DNA from: Iodidimonas nitroreducens
GTDB lineage: Bacteria; Pseudomonadota; Alphaproteobacteria; Sphingomonadales; Rhodothalassiaceae
Assembly: GCA_000710935.1 (NCBI GenBank)
Contig: BAYV01000002.1
Coordinates: 1 to 64,000, forward strand
Direction: 5' to 3'
DNA: 64,000 nucleotides
The translations under genes and the position numbers were made by a program. A model generated the notes under the pieces. That model saw nothing but the letters and a program-made list of their open reading frames with translations, was not told the origin of the DNA and did no database searches. Shown here piece after piece: positions 34,661-42,925 of the stretch; the stretch's first letter is position 1; the number at the start of each line of letters is the position of its first letter.

Positions 34661-36694
34661 TCTGAGCCGCGCCGAGAGGGTGACGGTGTTTTCCGTGAAA
34701 TCCTGAATGCCAAGGGATGAATCGCGGGTGGAAAAACCATAGCTGAGCGAGATGAGCAGGCGTTCAAAGCCGGTATAATCAAGGCCTGCAGTGGCCCGAT
34801 AATCACGATCTTCGCGCGGCAGCGTGCCCCCCAAAAGGGCTGCGGAAAAATCCCGCTCGGTGAAGCTGCCCGATGCCCGCGCGGTGAAATGGCGGCTCAA
34901 GGGCTGTGATAGATTGATCCGGGCGATCAGACTTTCCTCATTCGTCGTGCCGGTATTGAGATTGATTTCATTGCGCTGCCAGCTTCCGGTCAGCACAAAA
35001 AACAGGTTGGCAAGCTGGCCGCTAAGATTGAGGCTGGCGGTTTCATTTTTCGTTGAATTATTGCGCAGGGAAAAGGGCAGGTCGGGGGGCAGGGTGGGAT
35101 CGACCGCCCCCGGGGTGCCGGGCAGATTATCAAGCAGGCGTTCCTGATCGATCCGTACATTTTCATTGAAACTGGCGGTGAATTGCAGGTCCTGGCCGAT
35201 CATCTTAAGGAAAGTGGCATTGAAGGCGGTATTGCCGTCCCGCTGGCCAGCGGTAAATTCAAAAGACGTGCGATCACTGGGTTGCCAGCGAAAGCCCGCC
35301 ATATAAAGGGGATCATCGATTTCGCGATCAAATGTCTGGCCGGTGAATTTTTGATAGCCGCCCCGGGCGATCAGGCGAAAGCTCGATGTCAGATCATAGG
35401 TGAGTTCGGCAATGGCATTGGTGCGTTCCCGGTTTTCCCGTTCGCTTTGATCAAAATGCGCAAAACTGCCGGTGAGCGACCAATTGAGCTTTGAACCATT
35501 AACAGGAGAGCGGAGGATCAGGCTGCCCGTGTTTTCCCATGTATCGGTGCCCTGCTGGCCATTGAAAAAGATGGGATTGAGAGGATCGATTTCGGCTTCG
35601 CTGATCAGAACAAGACCGCTTTCATAGCGCAGTTCCATCGTGGCGAGATCGCCAAGACGATGCCTGAGATACGGGCTGATCTGATAGGTTTGAACCACCT
35701 GCGTATTGGCGATATTGGTGATCGATGAAGATTGTCCGCGACGGGTATCCACAAGTTGACGCGAGATCGAGACGGCGCTATCGAGAAAAAACAGGCGTTC
35801 TATCAATTCGGTATTGAGCGAACCTTGCACTTCGGGGGCAACGGAAAAGCTGTCATCATCATTTGTGCGATGCTGCAGGCGTATTTCGGCATCGAGCAGC
35901 GCCTGCAATCGGGCGGTATCATAATCGATCCGAATGGCGGGGAACAGTTCGCTGACCGCACTGTCGCGTTTCAGATCGCCCGATTGCAGATTGATATTAT
36001 CGCTATAGCTTTGGGCGGCGCCAACCGACATCTCGATCGTTCGGCTGCCCGCAAAAAAGCTTTCCGGCACATAAATGACATCACCGGGCTGCAAAAGCGT
36101 ATCAGCTCCCAAAGCACGCCCCGATTGAATATCGCCAAGGCGCAGACGAATTTTTTGCGTACGGCCATTTTCCGTGCGGATGATTCTGGCGCGATTGGCC
36201 GCCGCCGTTTCCGGAAGGCCGCCGATTTCTGTCAGTACCCCAAGGCTTGTGAGCCCTTGGCGATAAGGCAAAGTGCGCGGGGCGGGGAAGGCATCGCCGA
36301 TGAGGCGGATGCGGTCTTGATAGGTGCTCCCCGCCGCAATCACCATCACCGTGGCCCGGGGTGTGGTCATCAAATCCGAAAGGGCCTGTTCCAGCTTTCG
36401 GGCGATCTGATCGGTGCTAAGGCCAGTGACCACAAGATCACCCAAAAGCGGCAGGGCAATCCGGCCATCGGGGCGCACGCGATACTCTCCGCTCAGATCG
36501 TCCTCGCCATTGATGGTGATCTGCAGGCGATCTTCGGGGCCGATTTTATAGATATAATCCGCTGCCGCATTGCCCGAACCCACAATATCGGGGGCTGTAG
36601 TCTGGATAATCCTGGCCAAGGCGGGGCTTTGGGCGAAGGCCGGATGATGGCTCATCAGCATCGCTAGGGTCAGCGTCCCGGTCAAAAGCCGCAT
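34655..36694 (-). CDS. Fusion of Wza-like polysaccharide export domain with an outer-membrane beta-barrel
   Basis: This is a 679-residue predicted outer-membrane protein. A signal peptidase I type signal (residues 1-21, AFA|QSP) replaces the usual lipobox. Residues 48-125 form a polysaccharide export domain (YKIGPEDRLQITINGEDDLS; VRPDGRIALPLLGDL). An SLBB-like domain runs to about 214 (LLQPGDVIYVPESFF). This part aligns along its length with the stand-alone lipoprotein at 20673. From about 220 onward the sequence is alternating polar/hydrophobic strands (VGAAQSYSDNINL; MELRYESGLVLISE; LIARGGYQKFTG; LSYGFSTRDS) ending VTLSARLRL, like the PEP-CTERM-associated outer-membrane barrel family. I infer a one-polypeptide export channel. 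The start could instead be the ATG at 36784, which would add 30 residues before the signal peptide. Confidence 0.82.
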   Translation of the reverse strand: MRLLTGTLTLAMLMSHHPAFAQSPALARIIQTTAPDIVGSGNAAADYIYKIGPEDRLQITINGEDDLSGEYRVRPDGRIALPLLGDLVVTGLSTDQIARKLEQALSDLMTTPRATVMVIAAGSTYQDRIRLIGDAFPAPRTLPYRQGLTSLGVLTEIGGLPETAAANRARIIRTENGRTQKIRLRLGDIQSGRALGADTLLQPGDVIYVPESFFAGSRTIEMSVGAAQSYSDNINLQSGDLKRDSAVSELFPAIRIDYDTARLQALLDAEIRLQHRTNDDDSFSVAPEVQGSLNTELIERLFFLDSAVSISRQLVDTRRGQSSSITNIANTQVVQTYQISPYLRHRLGDLATMELRYESGLVLISEAEIDPLNPIFFNGQQGTDTWENTGSLILRSPVNGSKLNWSLTGSFAHFDQSERENRERTNAIAELTYDLTSSFRLIARGGYQKFTGQTFDREIDDPLYMAGFRWQPSDRTSFEFTAGQRDGNTAFNATFLKMIGQDLQFTASFNENVRIDQERLLDNLPGTPGAVDPTLPPDLPFSLRNNSTKNETASLNLSGQLANLFFVLTGSWQRNEINLNTGTTNEESLIARINLSQPLSRHFTARASGSFTERDFSAALLGGTLPREDRDYRATAGLDYTGFERLLISLSYGFSTRDSSLGIQDFTENTVTLSARLRL

Positions 36695-36864
36695 GGGGTT
36701 TCCAATTTTGCGATGGCCCCGCTTTAACGCTGGCCCTTTGGCACTATGCTGTGATGGTCTGCCCGTGCTGAAATAATGAGCCATATAAAGATCGTTCCCC
36801 CCTTGCCCTTGATTCCACTGTTCCCTTAAGGTGAATTTTAACCTGATTCAACGCGCGGTCAAAC

Positions 36865-38025
36865 ATGCGAATTCTTTATCACCACAGAATATTGGCTGCC
36901 GATGGAATGCAGGTGCATATCAAGGAGCTGGTGGGGGCCTTGAAACGCCGCGATCATCGGATCGATATGGTGGGCCCAAAGGCGCAAAAAACCGATGGGG
37001 GCCGCAGTCTTACAGGCTTTTTGGGCGATGCCCGGGCCCATATGCCTGCGGCTTTCAATGAAATGCTGGAGGCCGGTTATAATCTCAAAGCCTATCGGCA
37101 GCTTTTGCACAGCGCCCGCGCGCATCAGCCCGATATTCTTTATGAACGCTATAATGCCTTTTTACTGGCGGGCTTATGGGCGAAGCGGTCTTTGGGGATT
37201 CCTTATCTGATCGAGGTGAACGCCCCTTTGTGCCATGAACGCAGCCTTTTGGGCAATCTGGCTTTGAAGGGGCCGGCCCGGCGGATGGAGCGGGCGGTGT
37301 GGCAAGGCGCCGATGCGGTTTTGCCGGTCAGCGATGCCCTGGCCGATTATGTGCGCCGCGAACAGGTGCCCGATGATCGGATCACGGTTATCCCCAATGG
37401 CGTGCGGACCGAATTGTTCCAATCTGTGCGCCGCGGCAGCCTGCGCCGGGAGATGGGTTTTGCTGACAAGATCGTGTTTGGCTTTGTGGGCTATGTGCGG
37501 GAATGGCATGGCCTTGATCAGGTGCTCCATGCCTTTGCCCGCTTGGCCGATCCGGCGCTGCATTTTCTGATCATTGGCGAAGGACCGGCCAGTGCGGGCC
37601 TCAAAGCCATTGCCAGCGAACTTGGGATCGGCCATCAACTCACCTTCACCGGTGCCCGCCCCCATGAAGACATTCCGGCGCTTTTGGGGGTGATGGATAT
37701 TGCCTTGCAGCCTGATGTGAATGATTATGCCTCGCCCTTGAAATTATTCGAATATCTGGCCGCAGGCTGCGCCATCATTGCCCCCGATCGCCCCAATATC
37801 CGGGAAATTCTGGATGATGGCAAAACCGCGCTTCTGATCGATCCCGATCACCCCGATGATCTGAGCCGGGCCATCACAGCCCTTGCCACCGATTTTGATC
37901 TGCGCAAAAAACTGGGGGCGGCGGCTTGTGATCTGATCGGGAGGCGTGACTATACATGGGATGGCAATGCCCGGAAGGTGGAAGCCATCGCCGAAAAGCT
38001 CTTGGCGCGTGGGGCCGCTATTTAG
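36865..38025 (+). CDS. GT4-family glycosyltransferase
   Basis: This 386-residue GT-B glycosyltransferase has the acceptor half MRILYHHRILAADGMQVHIK and ILYERYNAFLLAGLWAKRSL. The hinge is RITVIPNGVRTELF, and the donor half has GFVGYVREWHGLDQVLHAFA, then LHFLIIGEGPASAGLKAIAS and DVNDYASPLKLFEYLAAGCA. It stands alone, divergent from the fusion gene across about 170 bases and converging on the ligase gene, which it overlaps by eight bases. The sugar is unknown. Confidence 0.87.
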   Translation: MRILYHHRILAADGMQVHIKELVGALKRRDHRIDMVGPKAQKTDGGRSLTGFLGDARAHMPAAFNEMLEAGYNLKAYRQLLHSARAHQPDILYERYNAFLLAGLWAKRSLGIPYLIEVNAPLCHERSLLGNLALKGPARRMERAVWQGADAVLPVSDALADYVRREQVPDDRITVIPNGVRTELFQSVRRGSLRREMGFADKIVFGFVGYVREWHGLDQVLHAFARLADPALHFLIIGEGPASAGLKAIASELGIGHQLTFTGARPHEDIPALLGVMDIALQPDVNDYASPLKLFEYLAAGCAIIAPDRPNIREILDDGKTALLIDPDHPDDLSRAITALATDFDLRKKLGAAACDLIGRRDYTWDGNARKVEAIAEKLLARGAAI

Positions 38026-39397
38026 TCGGGGCCTTGATCTGTGAACTTAAGGGCGGTCGTGATCGGAAAGGCCGGGAAATCGCCGGTCGTCGGGTGCCTT
38101 GCGCCTTGAGGGCGGGGTTTTGCGAAAGGCTGCTTGCGGAGGCTGCATCGGTTTTCGCCAGTTTTTGCGTGACCATGGAAAGGGCGGCGGCCAAGGCAAT
38201 GACCGTGTAGATATGATCAAAATAAGCAAGGCTCAAAAAAGCACCAGAAACCATATAGCCGATGAGGGATGCTTGCCCCATCTGGCCCAGATCGGCAGCC
38301 CATTTCATATCGGGCCTCATTTCGCCCAGTTTTTTGGCGCGGGCAAAAGATCGCCATGCCGCCCATAAAAGGCCTAAAAACAGCCCCAGCCCCACAAAGC
38401 CATGATCGCCCAAAACTTCGAAATAAATGCTGTGAATGGCGCGTGGCATGGCAGCATCGGGCACCAGACGCATGAACAGATCGCTATCATAATAGGGCCT
38501 GAAGCCCCCCCCGGTGATGGGCCGTTCGATGGCCAGCCTGCTTGCAAAAATCCAGGCATCGATGCGCCCCATGGCCGAGGCATCCTGATCATATTCCTTG
38601 ATCGTTTCCATTCGCTCCACCCATTGCTGGGGCACGAAAAAAATCAAAACACTGCCCAAAGCCAGCGCCAAAGCAATGAAGGCGGCGCGCTGACGGGATT
38701 TCCAGACAAGGGCAATGGCAATCGCCACCAGCCCTAAAAATCCACCGCGCGATGTGGTGCCGATGATGGCAAAGCTGGTCATCACCATGGTGGCCAGGAT
38801 GCCGATCCTGATCCATTTTTCCTCCGATTGCAGATGCAGATAGCGCATCAGGGGCAGGGTCATCACAAAAACCAGAGCCAGGGCGTTATTGTCGTTGATG
38901 AAGCTTTCCGGGGGGCCATAGGCATGATGGCCGCCGGCGGTGAGAATGGTGGGAATGCCGCTGCGAATCCCCAAAACGCCAACCGATAAAACCAGCACCC
39001 AAACAAGGGCGTGGATGCGCTCGCGGCTGGTCACGAGGGCGATGGTGATCAGAGCCATAAAAAATGTTTTGAGCGTACGTTCCCAATACACCCATGCCAC
39101 ATCGGGAACCTGAGCAAAAAAACTGGTGAAGGTCACCCAAAAGGCCAGAGCCAGCAGGATCGCCGTGGGGGCGGTGATCGTCAGTTTTTTGGGCTCTTTC
39201 GATACCAGCCACGCCAAAAGGGTGAGACCGCTTAAAAACATGGCGAAAGGCAGGCTATAGGCGACCCCATAAACCAAACGATGCGGATTGAGCAAAGAAA
39301 TCCAATGATAGGCATAAACCCCCACGACAGGGGATATGAAGACCAAAGGCACGATGACGAAGAGGCTTGCCAAAAGTAACAGTGAGGAAATCGGCAT
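38018..39397 (-). CDS. O-antigen-ligase-like protein, exosortase A system-associated
   Basis: This 459-residue inner-membrane protein has about eleven hydrophobic segments. The short N-terminal motif SPVVGVYAYHWISLLNPHRL and the internal INDNNALALVFVMTLPLMRY with GTTSRGGFLGLVAIAI are typical of the O-glycosylation-ligase-like proteins seen with exosortase A. The large periplasmic loop containing RIDAWIFASRLAIERPITGG and DAAMPRAIHSIYFEVLGDHG matches WaaL/Wzy-type enzymes. It may transfer glycans onto exported PEP-CTERM proteins or polymerise the repeat unit; sequence cannot separate these. The C-terminal 40 residues are Ser/Arg/Pro-rich. Confidence 0.88.
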   Translation of the reverse strand: MPISSLLLLASLFVIVPLVFISPVVGVYAYHWISLLNPHRLVYGVAYSLPFAMFLSGLTLLAWLVSKEPKKLTITAPTAILLALAFWVTFTSFFAQVPDVAWVYWERTLKTFFMALITIALVTSRERIHALVWVLVLSVGVLGIRSGIPTILTAGGHHAYGPPESFINDNNALALVFVMTLPLMRYLHLQSEEKWIRIGILATMVMTSFAIIGTTSRGGFLGLVAIAIALVWKSRQRAAFIALALALGSVLIFFVPQQWVERMETIKEYDQDASAMGRIDAWIFASRLAIERPITGGGFRPYYDSDLFMRLVPDAAMPRAIHSIYFEVLGDHGFVGLGLFLGLLWAAWRSFARAKKLGEMRPDMKWAADLGQMGQASLIGYMVSGAFLSLAYFDHIYTVIALAAALSMVTQKLAKTDAASASSLSQNPALKAQGTRRPAISRPFRSRPPLSSQIKAPTK

Positions 39398-39455
39398 GGA
39401 GAATCCTTGGCTAAGCCGTGTTTGGTACGCTACAAAATAACAGGATCAAAAGGAT

Positions 39456-39689
39456 TTAACGCCGCCTAATCTTTTGGGGCTGGCCATTTCGACTTGGCGG
39501 GATGCGGCCAGATTTGAGCGCCCCGCTTTTTTCATCGCTTTTGGAACCGCTTTTGGCATCAGAAGGCGCCCGCAAACGCAGCCAGCCTTTTTGATCCTGA
39601 ATGGATTGGGCATCATCGTTTTTCACGATCCAGAACAGGATATACAAAATCCCACAGATCCCCAGAAGGATAGAGAGTTGATCGATCAT
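39456..39689 (-). CDS. Small single-span membrane protein, unknown function
   Basis: This 77-residue protein has an N-terminal hydrophobic helix (LSILLGICGILYILFWIV, about 5-22) followed by a polar, basic, Ser-rich tail. It does not match a family I recognise. Support for a real gene comes from an AAGG five bases before the ATG, the clear membrane helix and the position just upstream of the ligase gene in the same direction. The 58-base gap to that gene is compatible with co-transcription. Confidence 0.5.
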   Translation of the reverse strand: MIDQLSILLGICGILYILFWIVKNDDAQSIQDQKGWLRLRAPSDAKSGSKSDEKSGALKSGRIPPSRNGQPQKIRRR

Positions 39690-39846
39690 GGTGGCCTTGG
39701 CCTCTCATCAAAGGGTGGCATCATGAGATGGTTGCAAAGTTTTGCACGGAGCTTTGCTGCCTGTCGAGCATTTGACATTTTTAAATTGTAAGCTACAGGC
39801 TATGCTGGGCAAAGTTTTTTTGATGGAGCAGGGGGCGCGGATCTTT

Positions 39847-40746
39847 ATGTTTTATAATTTGAGGACGAAACTCAAAAAGCGCAGATTTGCCTATCAGGCA
39901 CGAAAAATTCTGAAAACCAAGCCGCTCAAGCCGGTGAAAGCGCCTTTGGCGATTGTTTCCAATCTGCGCCATGATGATCTATTGATGTATCTGGTGGCGA
40001 TCAAATCTTTATATCACCGTCTGCAAAAGGGATCGATCACCGTTATCAATGATGGAACCCTGACCGAGGATGATAAAGCCCTGCTGAAGGCGCAATTGGG
40101 CGAGGTCAATATTCTGGAAGGTCGCAGCATCGATACCGGAAGCTGCCCCGATTATATCGCCTGGCGCGGCTTGAAAACGATCATCGATCTGTCGCGCGAT
40201 CATTATGTCATCAAATTGGATAGCGATGTTGTGGTGCTTGATGATCTGCCCCTTGTGATGAAATGTATCGAAGACAACAGATCCTTTGTTTTGGGATCGT
40301 TTGATTGCGAAGAGGTGTGGAGCGCCGCTTATGCGGCGGATCATGCCCAAGGTTATCAATCCGATCACACGCAAATTCTGGCGGAGCGTTCCTTGGCGCA
40401 TCTGCCCGATCAGGATCAGCTTCGCTATATCCGGGGATGTTCGGGTTTTGCCGGAATGCAGCGGGGATTTTATGATTGGTCTGATGTGGAAAGATTTTCC
40501 GGCCATGTTGAACGCCATGTGGATGCTGGTGCCTGGCGCAAATGGGGATCAGAGCAGGTAACGGTCAATTTTCACATCGCCAATACCCCTGATCCGGTGG
40601 TTCTGAAAATGCCGGTTTATACCAATCATCGCGAAGATACCGATATCAGCCGGGCTGCCTTGGTGCATTTTCTGGGCACATGGCGCTTTTATGGTGGCCG
40701 CTATGCGGATTGTGCCAAGCGCGCGGTGGCTGATTTGCTGGAATGA
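39847..40746 (+). CDS. Putative GT-A-type glycosyltransferase
   Basis: This protein of about 299 residues is predicted to be a nucleotide-sugar transferase of GT8-like fold. IVSNLRHDDLLMYLVAIKSL forms the first Rossmann strand and helix. YVIKLDSDVVVLDDLP carries a DxD metal site. GCSGFAGMQRGFYDW, KWGSEQVTVNFHIAN and LVHFLGTWRFYGG look like the C-terminal donor/acceptor region. Upstream in-frame ATGs exist at 39742, 39802 and 39823. I chose 39847 because homology-like sequence begins after it, with GCGGA six bases upstream; this start is uncertain. A sulfotransferase follows ten bases downstream. Confidence 0.68.
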   Translation: MFYNLRTKLKKRRFAYQARKILKTKPLKPVKAPLAIVSNLRHDDLLMYLVAIKSLYHRLQKGSITVINDGTLTEDDKALLKAQLGEVNILEGRSIDTGSCPDYIAWRGLKTIIDLSRDHYVIKLDSDVVVLDDLPLVMKCIEDNRSFVLGSFDCEEVWSAAYAADHAQGYQSDHTQILAERSLAHLPDQDQLRYIRGCSGFAGMQRGFYDWSDVERFSGHVERHVDAGAWRKWGSEQVTVNFHIANTPDPVVLKMPVYTNHREDTDISRAALVHFLGTWRFYGGRYADCAKRAVADLLE

Positions 40747-40756
40747 AGGATCATAA

Positions 40757-41431
40757 ATGACCCGCCCCTTCATATGGCTGCATATCCGAAAAGCCGGCGG
40801 CACCAGCCTGCGCGATGCCTTGGGTGATGCCTATGTGCAGGTGGATCGCTTTGCCACGCCCACGCCTTTTGTGGCGCTTCCGAAAGCTGCATGGAACGAT
40901 AATCTCAATAATTATCGGGTGCCATTGGGGCCTTATGAGTGGAAGCGGATGTTGTTTGCGAAAAAATTCCTCTATAGAGAGGAAGAATTCGACCAGCATT
41001 TCAAATTTGCTATTGTGCGCAATCCTTATGATCGCGCGGTTTCAGCCTGGCGATATCTTTCCAAAAAATGGACCTTCACATGGCCAAGACAGGTGATATC
41101 CCATTATCGTTTCGATCATTTTCTTGAACGCCTGCCGGAATTTTGGGACAAGATCGCTACCGAGCGCCATGTCGCTACCCATACCGCCCCCATCTGGCCG
41201 GATATCACCGATGATGAGGGCAGGCTTTTACTCGATTTTATTGGCCACATAGAAACATTTGATACGGATTTCCAAAGGATCTGCGACGAAATCGGTATTG
41301 CATCCGCCGTCTTGCCCCGGAAAAACAGCCAAGGCGAACGGGATTATAAAAAATTCTATAATCGCCGATCAAAAGCATTGGTTGAACGCTTTTATTGGGA
41401 TGATATCAACGCATTGGGCTATGATTTTTGA
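40757..41431 (+). CDS. Sulfotransferase family protein
   Basis: This 224-residue PAPS-dependent sulfotransferase candidate has its 5'-phosphosulfate loop in FIWLHIRKAGGTSLRDAL, the variant of HIPKTGGTS. The 3'-phosphate-binding segment is KFAIVRNPYDRAVSAWRYLS (RNPYxRxxSxW). GAAGGA lies six bases before the ATG. It follows the putative GT-A transferase in the same transcription unit. The acceptor is probably a sugar hydroxyl in the exopolysaccharide; this is inferred from context. Confidence 0.88.
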   Translation: MTRPFIWLHIRKAGGTSLRDALGDAYVQVDRFATPTPFVALPKAAWNDNLNNYRVPLGPYEWKRMLFAKKFLYREEEFDQHFKFAIVRNPYDRAVSAWRYLSKKWTFTWPRQVISHYRFDHFLERLPEFWDKIATERHVATHTAPIWPDITDDEGRLLLDFIGHIETFDTDFQRICDEIGIASAVLPRKNSQGERDYKKFYNRRSKALVERFYWDDINALGYDF

Positions 41432-41440
41432 GAATTGACC

Positions 41441-42925
41441 CTATTTTTTCGGGTTCTTTCTGCCCAGACGCCTCCCCATCGATTGAAACAGGTTTTTGAT
41501 TTCATGGCGCAAGGGGTGGCGGCACTGCCATAATCCCAAGAGCCAGGCGGCCAGGCCGATCCCCCCAAAAAGGATCAGATTGAGAAGGCTGGAGCCGGGC
41601 GGCGCATAGCCATAAAGCATGACCAGCCCACCCATCACCGATCCCACCCATAAGCTGAGAAGCAGGCTGGGCAAAAGCGTACGAACCAAAGCCCCCATCC
41701 GCAGATCGAGGATCGCCATCACATCCCGCATTGCTAGGATCACAAAAACCAAAGCCGGCAGGATCAGGGCAGCGGTGATCGCCAATAGGCCAAAGGGGGC
41801 TGCCACGATCACCGCAATCACCCGGGTGATCTGCATCTGGGTTTCGATGAAAAAAATCTGCCGCATCCGGCCATGGGCCAGAATCAATTGGCGGCCAATG
41901 CTGAAAGGCATGTGCAGGGTGGAGCTCATGGCCAGAATGCCCGCCACCGGGCCCGCTGCGGTCCATTGCGGGCCGAAAAGAAACAGGATGAGGGAAGATG
42001 AACTGGCGGCCATGATCATCATCAGCGGCCACATCAGCCCCGAGGTGATTTGCAGGCGTTCCAGAAAGCGGGCTTTAAGATCGATTTTATCGCGACGTTC
42101 CTGCGCAAAAAAGGGGGTGAGTACGGTGCTGAGACTGCCAGCGATCTGTTGATTGACAAGGCGGGTGATGGTCATCCCACGATCAAAAAGACCCGCAGCA
42201 TCAAAACCCAAACTGCGACCAATGATCAATTCGGGCGATTGATTGCCCGCACTTTGGATGAGATTGGCAGCCAGCGCCCATGATCCAAAACCAGCAATCT
42301 CGCGCAAGCCGCGAAAACGCGGGCGAAAGCTGAGATGGCGCGGCTTGTAAATGAGAATGCCGATGATCAGGCCCAGCTTCATCACCACAGCCCCCAAGGC
42401 CAAAGCCATTGGCCCTAAACCATAAAAAGCTAGCGCCACCGATGTGATCGCGCTGGCCGCACCGGAGGCGACATTGATGATCGTAAGTCCGCCAAAGCGC
42501 CGTTCGCGCATCAAAAGAGCGATGCCAATGGTGCCAAAGGGATTGAGCAGGAAATTGAGAGACAGGATGGCGATCACATCTTCAATGGCCGCATTGCCAT
42601 AAAAATCGCCAATGGCCCCGCGCCCGAAAAAGAGGATGGCAGCAAAAAGCCAATTAATTGCCAGCATGATGCCAAAGGCTTTTTGTACTGTTTTCCTGCC
42701 CAGATCATCAACTTGGATGAGATAAGGGCTGATGCCGAATTCCGCCATCGCCGTGCTGATGGCAATGGCGGCCGAAGCCACGGCGAAAATGCCCATGTCT
42801 TCGGGTGTTAAAAGCCGGGCAATCGCCGCCGCACTCAGCAACTGAATGAAGGCACGCATGAAACGCCCGCCAAAAACAGTGGCCAAAGAGCGCTTGAGGG
42901 ATGGCCCGGTCGGCGCGCCGCTCAT
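41441..42925 (-). CDS. Oligosaccharide flippase (Wzx-like, MOP superfamily)
   Basis: This 494-residue inner-membrane protein has about twelve to fourteen hydrophobic segments. The typical first helices are AFIQLLSAAAIARLLTPEDM, followed by GIFAVASAAIAI. EIAGFGSWALAANLIQSAGN and SPELIIGRSLGFDAAGLFDR are the usual mid-protein segments of polysaccharide exporters in this superfamily. It is predicted to flip lipid-linked repeat units to the periplasm. The start is immediately before the stop of the upstream sulfotransferase gene, so the two are in one leftward unit. Confidence 0.9.
   Translation of the reverse strand: MSGAPTGPSLKRSLATVFGGRFMRAFIQLLSAAAIARLLTPEDMGIFAVASAAIAISTAMAEFGISPYLIQVDDLGRKTVQKAFGIMLAINWLFAAILFFGRGAIGDFYGNAAIEDVIAILSLNFLLNPFGTIGIALLMRERRFGGLTIINVASGAASAITSVALAFYGLGPMALALGAVVMKLGLIIGILIYKPRHLSFRPRFRGLREIAGFGSWALAANLIQSAGNQSPELIIGRSLGFDAAGLFDRGMTITRLVNQQIAGSLSTVLTPFFAQERRDKIDLKARFLERLQITSGLMWPLMMIMAASSSSLILFLFGPQWTAAGPVAGILAMSSTLHMPFSIGRQLILAHGRMRQIFFIETQMQITRVIAVIVAAPFGLLAITAALILPALVFVILAMRDVMAILDLRMGALVRTLLPSLLLSLWVGSVMGGLVMLYGYAPPGSSLLNLILFGGIGLAAWLLGLWQCRHPLRHEIKNLFQSMGRRLGRKNPKK

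Noticed and set aside
35732-36667. Open frame of 311 codons on the plus strand
   Set aside because: It is antisense to the export-barrel fusion gene, whose conserved motifs and signal peptide settle the coding strand.
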